From: VGNY01 sp964549635
Lineage (GTDB): Bacteria > Chloroflexota > Dehalococcoidia > GIF9 > UBA5629
DNA: 11,119 nt
Assembly (NCBI GenBank): GCA_964549635.1
Contig: CAZJVJ010000029.1
Location: 1 to 11,119 of the forward strand
Direction of reading: 5' to 3'
Positions 7,002 to 11,119 of this stretch are shown piece after piece; within the stretch, counting starts at the first letter, position 1; the number at the start of each line of letters is the position of its first letter. The position numbers were made by a program, and so were the translations under genes. Below the pieces are notes generated by a model. It worked only from the letters and a program-made list of their open reading frames with translations. It ran no database searches and was not told the DNA's origin.

Positions 7002-7796
7002 ATGAGAGAAACAAACTCAATGAAACCTCTGGTTATTAAGATCGGCGGTAGCACTCTAGGACATAAGGATACCACGATAGAGGACTTGGTGACACTCCAG
7101 AAAAAAGGTATGTCACTGGTGATAGTACACGGCGGCGCTCAGACAGTGACTGACTGGCTTAGCCGCTTGCGTATCCCTACGCGCTTTATCAACGGCTTGA
7201 GGGTAACGGACTTAGATTCACTGAAGGTGGTAGCAGCAGTGCTGGCCGGTCTGGTCAACAAGGAATTGGTATCGGCTGTCTGGAGGCTAGGAGGCAGAGC
7301 TGTAGGGATTAGCGGTGCTGATGGCGGTTTAATACTGGCAAAAAACAAAAATCCGGAACTGGGATACACTGGAGAGGAACTGAAAGTTGATATTGATTTA
7401 CTCGAGATATTACTAAAGTCAGGTTATATGCCCATAATAGCCCCAGTAAGCCTTGGCTCGCTAGACAGCATGGACAAAGACACGAATTTGTTGAATGTTA
7501 ACGGTGACACTGTTGCCGGTGAAATCGCAGCAGCATTGAATGCACAAAGGCTCATTTTTTTGACCGACGTGTCAGGTCTCTACGACAACTCCAAAAGGCT
7601 GATTCGTAAACTGAGCCCTAGCGATGCCAGAGCCATGATTACCTCTGGAATAGCTACAGGCGGTATGGCAACTAAGATTGAGGCCTGTCTAATAGCCTTG
7701 ACCAAAGTACCAGTAACACGAATTATCGACGGGACGGTTCCTCACGCCTTACTCAACGAGGTTGAAGGCAAATGTGACGGAACAACAATTTGTTAG
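7002..7796 (+). CDS. argB: Acetylglutamate kinase
   Basis: ArgB phosphorylates N-acetylglutamate with ATP, the second arginine step. The 264-residue product is an amino acid kinase fold protein: VIKIGGS (Lys and Gly for ATP phosphates), VHGGAQTVTDWL (substrate loop), FINGLRVTD, GISGADGG, NVNGDTVAGEIA, FLTDVSGLYD and GGMATKIEA. Two positions differ from the common consensus: VHGGA instead of VHGGG, and NGDTVA instead of NADTVA; the first is familiar from Dehalococcoidia relatives. The start may be ATG 7002 or ATG 7020 (258 residues); GAGAGAA at 7005-7011 would serve the latter. With either start only a few residues precede KIGGS, so the N-terminal helix found in arginine-inhibited hexameric kinases is absent. 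The gene is 5 bases after argJ and 4 bases before argD. Confidence 0.96.
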   Translation: MRETNSMKPLVIKIGGSTLGHKDTTIEDLVTLQKKGMSLVIVHGGAQTVTDWLSRLRIPTRFINGLRVTDLDSLKVVAAVLAGLVNKELVSAVWRLGGRAVGISGADGGLILAKNKNPELGYTGEELKVDIDLLEILLKSGYMPIIAPVSLGSLDSMDKDTNLLNVNGDTVAGEIAAALNAQRLIFLTDVSGLYDNSKRLIRKLSPSDARAMITSGIATGGMATKIEACLIALTKVPVTRIIDGTVPHALLNEVEGKCDGTTIC

Positions 7797-7800
7797 TTAG

Positions 7801-8985
7801 ATGGACACTTGGCAGGAACTGGAAAAGAAACTATACATGAGAACATTCAAGAGGTTGCCAGTAACTCTGGTGAGTGGCAAGGGGGCTCGAGTTTGGGATA
7901 TCGATGGCAAAGAATACCTCGATTTCGTTGGCGGCTGGGCAGTTAACAGCTTAGGACATTGTCATTCCGCAGTAGTTGAAGCACTAACTCTGCAGGCTCA
8001 AACTTTAATCCAGGCATCCAACCAGTTCTATACCATTCCGCAAATACAGCTGGGCCAGTTGTTAGTCGATAATAGCTGCCTTGACCGTGTCTTCTTCTGC
8101 AACAGCGGAGCCGAGGCCAACGAGGGGGCAATAAAGTTAGCTCGCCGCTACGGTAAACTACACCTGAACGGAGCCTATGAGATTATTACCACATATGGGT
8201 CTTTCCACGGTCGAACCCTGGCTACCGTGGCTGCTACCGGCCAAGATAGGTTTCAGCAGCCATACGTACCATTGCCCGATGGCTTCATCAACGTTGACTA
8301 CAATAACATCGAGGCAATTAAAGCAGCAACCACCAGCCGAACTTGTGCTGTGATGGTAGAGCCAATTCAAGGCGAAGGTGGAGTGAACATACCAGACGAC
8401 GACTACCTTAAGAAGATACGAGACTGGTGTGACGAGAAAGGCATTCTGTTGATCCTTGACGAGATTCAGACCGGCATTGGCCGAACAGGAAGCCTCTTCG
8501 CTTACGAACAGTATGGGGTTGAACCAGACATAATGACATTAGCCAAAGGGCTGGGCAGTGGGGTGCCAATTGGGGCTTTTTTGGCCAAGGAGCGGGCTTC
8601 GGTTTTCGCTCCCGGTGAGCATGGCTCCACCTTTGGCGGGAATCCTTTAGTCTGTGCCGCCGGCTTGGCTACATTGAAATTCATAATAGATAATGACATA
8701 CCAGGTAAGGTAAGACAGATAGGCCAGTATTTCATAAATGGCCTGGAAAAATTAAAACAAAAGTTCAGCTTCATCGCTGAAGTAAGAGGAAGGGGACTGT
8801 TACTGGCCCTGGTCTTCACAGACAACATAGCTGAAGAGGTGGTATTGGCCTGTTTGCATAGTGGCTTGCTGGTCAACCAGGTCAAGTCCAACGCCCTTCG
8901 TTTCATGCCACCACTTATTATCACCAAGCAAGATGTTGATGAGGCATTAAGTATTTTGGAAACAGTCTTCAGCCGGAGGACATAG
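7801..8985 (+). CDS. argD: Acetylornithine aminotransferase
   Basis: ArgD is a PLP enzyme that converts N-acetylglutamate semialdehyde and glutamate to N-acetylornithine and 2-oxoglutarate. The 394-residue protein is a class III (fold type I) aminotransferase: NSGAEANE (101-108) binds PLP phosphate, SFHGRT (134-139) stacks on the ring, LDEIQTGIGRTG (219-230) contains the PLP-binding Asp220, and TLAKGLGSGVPIGA carries the Schiff-base Lys249. HGSTFGGNP (274-282) contributes phosphate contacts from the dimer partner, and EVRGRGLLLAL is also family-typical. Related 4-aminobutyrate or succinylornithine transaminases share these motifs, but the setting between argB and argG settles the call. ATG 7801 lies 4 bases after the argB stop, without a clear ribosome binding site, suggesting translational coupling. 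Confidence 0.96.
   Translation: MDTWQELEKKLYMRTFKRLPVTLVSGKGARVWDIDGKEYLDFVGGWAVNSLGHCHSAVVEALTLQAQTLIQASNQFYTIPQIQLGQLLVDNSCLDRVFFCNSGAEANEGAIKLARRYGKLHLNGAYEIITTYGSFHGRTLATVAATGQDRFQQPYVPLPDGFINVDYNNIEAIKAATTSRTCAVMVEPIQGEGGVNIPDDDYLKKIRDWCDEKGILLILDEIQTGIGRTGSLFAYEQYGVEPDIMTLAKGLGSGVPIGAFLAKERASVFAPGEHGSTFGGNPLVCAAGLATLKFIIDNDIPGKVRQIGQYFINGLEKLKQKFSFIAEVRGRGLLLALVFTDNIAEEVVLACLHSGLLVNQVKSNALRFMPPLIITKQDVDEALSILETVFSRRT
8975..8979 (+). promoter_or_regulatory. argG ribosome binding site inside the end of argD
   Basis: GGAGG sits within the last codons of argD, 8 bases before ATG 8988, which itself starts 2 bases after the argD stop. This supports the argG start and tight coupling to argD. 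Confidence 0.75.
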
Positions 8986-8987
8986 CA

Positions 8988-10196
8988 ATGGCAGAAAAAG
9001 TAGTACTTGCCTACAGCGGAGGCCTGGATACCTCAGTAGCTATAAAGTGGATAGCGGACAAATATAAGATGGATGTTATTGCTCTAACCGCAGATATTGG
9101 AGGTGTCGGCGACCTCCTAGCGATTCAGCAAAAAGCACTAAAGATAGGAGCAATTAAAGCGCTGACCCTGGATGCAAAAAAAATGTTTGTTGACTCCTAC
9201 GTTTTTCCAGCCTTAAAGGCTAACGCCCTTTATGAAGGCCAATACCCGTTAGCTACAGCATTGGGGCGGCCCCTGATAGCTAAATTGCTGGTGGATACAG
9301 CCAGGAAGGAAAAGGCTGTTGCTGTAGCCCATGGCTCCACCGGTAAAGGCAATGACCAAGTTCGTTTCGATGTAAGCATTGCTGCTTTGGCTCCAGAGCT
9401 TAAGATTATAGCTCCAGCACGGGAATGGAATATGACGAGAGAACAAACGATAGTCTACGCTGAAAAGCATGGCATTCCCATACCCGTCAAGGCCACAAGC
9501 CCTTACTCTATAGATGAAAACCTTTGGGGCAGGAGCATAGAGTGCGGCGTATTGGAAGACCCCTGGGTCGAGCCGCCAGATGAGGTTTTCGCCTGGACTA
9601 AATCACCAACGGTAAGTCCTGATACGCCCGGCTATGTAGAGATCGCTTTCGAAAAAGGAATCCCAGTGAGCCTTAACGGTGAGAGGCTCGACGGTGTCAG
9701 CCTCATACAACGGCTTAATGATATAGCTGGATTACACGGCGTGGGTAGAATTGACCATGTGGAGAGCAGGTTAGTGGGAATTAAATCCAGGGAAGTCTAT
9801 GAAGCCCCGGCAGCAACGGTCTTAATAAAGGCACATCAGGCACTGGAAGCCATGACGCTTACCAGACAGCAACTCCGTTTCAACGAGAAAGTATCCAGCG
9901 AATATGCTGAAATCATATACAACGGGCTTTGGTTTACTGCCCTGCGCCGAGATTTGACTGCATACATAGACCGCTCCCAAAGAAATGTCACTGGAACAGT
10001 TAGAGTGAAGCTTTTCAAGGGAAATTGTCTAGTAGTCGGTAGAAAATCTCCAGCATCTCTCTATGACCACAGTCTGGCCACTTACGACAAAGGTGATATG
10101 TTCGAGCAGAGCGCCTCCACGGGTTTCATCCACATCTGGGGGCTGCCAGCAAAAATCCAAGCAAGGGTCCAAGGCAGCGAGGAGGAAACGAATTGA
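8988..10196 (+). CDS. argG: Argininosuccinate synthase
   Basis: ArgG joins citrulline and aspartate using ATP, with release of AMP and pyrophosphate. The 402-residue length is standard. The N-type ATP pyrophosphatase loop YSGGLDTS (residues 9-16) opens the protein, followed by YEGQYPLATALGRP (82-95), the citrulline/aspartate-binding HGSTGKGNDQVRF (115-127), and YSIDENLWGRS (173-183). The C-terminal half carries GIKSREVYEAPA and the oligomerisation tail. The stretch ALTADIGG replaces the more common 'DxGQ'; it is a mild variation near the nucleotide site. The start has GGAGG 8 bases upstream. The last codons GAG GAG GAA form a ribosome binding site for a small ORF beginning on the stop codon. 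Citrulline would come from ArgF, whose gene is not in this window. Confidence 0.97.
   Translation: MAEKVVLAYSGGLDTSVAIKWIADKYKMDVIALTADIGGVGDLLAIQQKALKIGAIKALTLDAKKMFVDSYVFPALKANALYEGQYPLATALGRPLIAKLLVDTARKEKAVAVAHGSTGKGNDQVRFDVSIAALAPELKIIAPAREWNMTREQTIVYAEKHGIPIPVKATSPYSIDENLWGRSIECGVLEDPWVEPPDEVFAWTKSPTVSPDTPGYVEIAFEKGIPVSLNGERLDGVSLIQRLNDIAGLHGVGRIDHVESRLVGIKSREVYEAPAATVLIKAHQALEAMTLTRQQLRFNEKVSSEYAEIIYNGLWFTALRRDLTAYIDRSQRNVTGTVRVKLFKGNCLVVGRKSPASLYDHSLATYDKGDMFEQSASTGFIHIWGLPAKIQARVQGSEEETN
10179..10185 (+). promoter_or_regulatory. Strong ribosome binding site in the end of argG
   Basis: GAGGAGG lies 7 bases before TTG 10193, which overlaps the argG stop in the sequence TTGA. The motif doubles as Glu codons of argG, so it may be coincidental. 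It is nevertheless as good a site as any in the window. Confidence 0.35.
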
Positions 10197-10360
10197 AAGA
10201 CCATTTCCAGCTTTTTATTTACTTCGTGACTAAGAGTCCATGCCATCCTTTACTCAGCGTAGACCGCGTCTTTCGGCACGCAATGCCCTCGCTTCATACA
10301 GCACAAGCACTCGTGTCTAATGCCATTGATAATAGCAGAGAGAAGAAAAGACAGATTTAA
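10193..10360 (+). CDS. Candidate small protein overlapping the argG stop, TTG start
   Basis: TTG 10193 opens a 55-codon reading frame ending at TAA 10358-10360. It begins MKDHFQLFIYFVTKSPC and ends with the basic tail SREKKRQI. I do not recognise it. The argument for it is positional: a four-base TTGA overlap with the argG stop and GAGGAGG 7 bases upstream, the layout of translationally coupled genes. Against it: a TTG start, no known family, an unremarkable composition, and overlap of its last 41 bases with the other small ORF at 10320 in a different frame. It could be a leader-like peptide, a decayed gene or chance. Confidence 0.25.
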   Translation: MKDHFQLFIYFVTKSPCHPLLSVDRVFRHAMPSLHTAQALVSNAIDNSREKKRQI

Positions 10361-10554
10361 ACATTCAGGAAACCATGTGGATAAAGAACTTCAGCCCGAA
10401 GTAGCCCGAGAACATCTTAAACTGGCAGTATCACATCACAATGATGGGGAACATTATCTAGTTGAAAGGGGGCTGGGTGAGCTTTCAAACTGGCTCAAGA
10501 CCTGGTAGTGGTTATACGAAAGCATTTGCTACTTGAACGCTTAAGGATGTAGAT
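10197..10554 (+). other. 358-base gap between argG and argH
   Basis: This is the only long interruption in an otherwise tight arginine cluster. It contains two overlapping small ORFs of low certainty. I see no strong hairpin with a T-run that would be a terminator, no tRNA-like cloverleaf, and no long direct or inverted repeat. A CCG/CGG pair near 10264-10276 is too short to count. No clear promoter box was recognised ahead of argH. Confidence 0.6.
10320..10508 (+). CDS. Candidate small helical protein between argG and argH
   Basis: ATG 10320 gives 62 residues. The second half (EVAREHLKLAVSHHNDGEHY, then a GLGELSNWL segment) looks like a two-helix hairpin with regularly spaced Leu and Ala, as expected of a real small protein and not of random sequence. 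A GTG at 10377 with AGGA at 10367-10370 would give a 43-residue product that keeps just this helical part, and has the better ribosome binding site. No family is recognised. It ends 46 bases before argH on the same strand, so it may travel on the arginine transcript. It could also be a remnant of a longer gene. Confidence 0.4.
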   Translation: MPLIIAERRKDRFKHSGNHVDKELQPEVAREHLKLAVSHHNDGEHYLVERGLGELSNWLKTW

Positions 10555-11119
10555 ATGAAAAGTGGAAGCCATCTGCGTAGTCGCTTTCACAAGGGAATTG
10601 ACGAGAGTGCACAAAAATATGTTGCCTCCGTCAAATTTGATTCGCGGTTGTACCGGCAAGATATAGCCGGTAGCATTGCCCATGCACGGATGCTGGCCAA
10701 ACAAAAGTTGATATCAGAAAATGAAGCCGAGACCATCTGTAAGGGACTTCTTTCTATTCGCGATGAAATAGAGCAAGGTAGACTAAAATTTAAGCCTCAT
10801 TTAGAAGATATTCACATGACGATCGAGAAGCGACTATTTGAGAAAATAGGTGATGTGGCAGGCAAACTCCATACTGCCCGTTCCCGAAATGACCAAATAG
10901 CTTTAGACATGCGGCTATTTCTCAAGGAAGCAATTGCAGACACAATCAGTAAAATAAAGGAGATGCAGCGAGCCCTTTTAAACCTTGCTGAAACCAACAA
11001 GGATACAATTATGCCCGGATATACGCATCTCCAGCGGGCCCAGCCAGTCCTTTTCGCCCATCATATTCTAGCCTACTTTGAAATGTTGCAGCGGGATATA
11101 GCGAGGTTTCGAGATTGCT
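10555..11119 (+). CDS. argH: Argininosuccinate lyase, N-terminal part (cut by window end)
   Basis: ArgH splits argininosuccinate into arginine and fumarate, the last step of the pathway. The frame runs open to the window edge, giving the first 188 residues of an expected 450-460. It belongs to the fumarase/aspartase superfamily. Visible motifs are VKFDSRLYRQDIAGSIAHA (26-44), EDIHMTIE (84-91), HTARSRNDQ (106-114) and GYTHLQRAQP (155-164), which supply substrate-binding residues and the catalytic-site His of GYTHLQ. The GSSxMPxKxN loop lies beyond the edge. The N-terminal 'WGGRF' of most members is here LRSRF, a small deviation. AGGA at 10544-10547 sits 7 bases before ATG 10555. Truncation is due only to the window boundary. 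Confidence 0.95.
   Translation, partial: MKSGSHLRSRFHKGIDESAQKYVASVKFDSRLYRQDIAGSIAHARMLAKQKLISENEAETICKGLLSIRDEIEQGRLKFKPHLEDIHMTIEKRLFEKIGDVAGKLHTARSRNDQIALDMRLFLKEAIADTISKIKEMQRALLNLAETNKDTIMPGYTHLQRAQPVLFAHHILAYFEMLQRDIARFRDC

Noticed and set aside
8502..8927. Minus-strand 141-codon frame inside argD
   Set aside because: Antisense shadow of argD; no motif or independent signal.
10264..10276. CCG/CGG pair as a terminator after argG
   Set aside because: A 3-pair stem with no following T-run is within chance.

Overview
The window is one uninterrupted run of plus-strand genes, apparently from an anaerobic bacterium. The arginine enzymes, above all ArgD (its NSGAEANE region and the stretch between FYTIP and FHGRT) and ArgB with VHGGA instead of VHGGG, read most like those of Dehalococcoidia (Chloroflexota). 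The oxygen-sensitive radical enzyme system next to them fits an anaerobe. This assignment rests on recall of family sequences, not on a search. No rRNA, tRNA, insertion sequence, integrase, CRISPR array or long repeat is visible.

Region 1 (1-1029): a short leader with a possible sigma70-type promoter, then a four-segment membrane protein of unknown function.

Region 2 (about 1083-5749): a five-gene module built around an ATP-driven low-potential electron-transfer enzyme (an 'archerase', of the 2-hydroxyacyl-CoA dehydratase / class I benzoyl-CoA reductase superfamily). In order: a Cys-rich TIGR04076-type protein, an ASKHA-fold [4Fe-4S] activase (HgdC/BadFG type), a BcrC/HgdB-type subunit, a BcrB/HgdA-type subunit, and a DUF169 protein. 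The activase would hydrolyse ATP to push one electron onto the two-subunit enzyme. The substrate cannot be read from the window: there is no CoA ligase, CoA transferase, ferredoxin or downstream pathway enzyme. The two poorly characterised Cys-containing proteins flanking the enzyme make this the most interesting part.

Region 3 (5791-end): an arginine biosynthesis cluster, argJ-argB-argD-argG-(small ORF region)-argH, with argH cut by the window edge. ArgJ moves the acetyl group from acetylornithine to glutamate, ArgB phosphorylates N-acetylglutamate, ArgD makes acetylornithine, and ArgG and ArgH turn citrulline into arginine. argC and argF are not in the window. argJ starts 41 bases after the DUF169 gene. 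A 358-base gap between argG and argH holds only small ORFs, one of which begins at TTG over the argG stop behind an excellent ribosome binding site.
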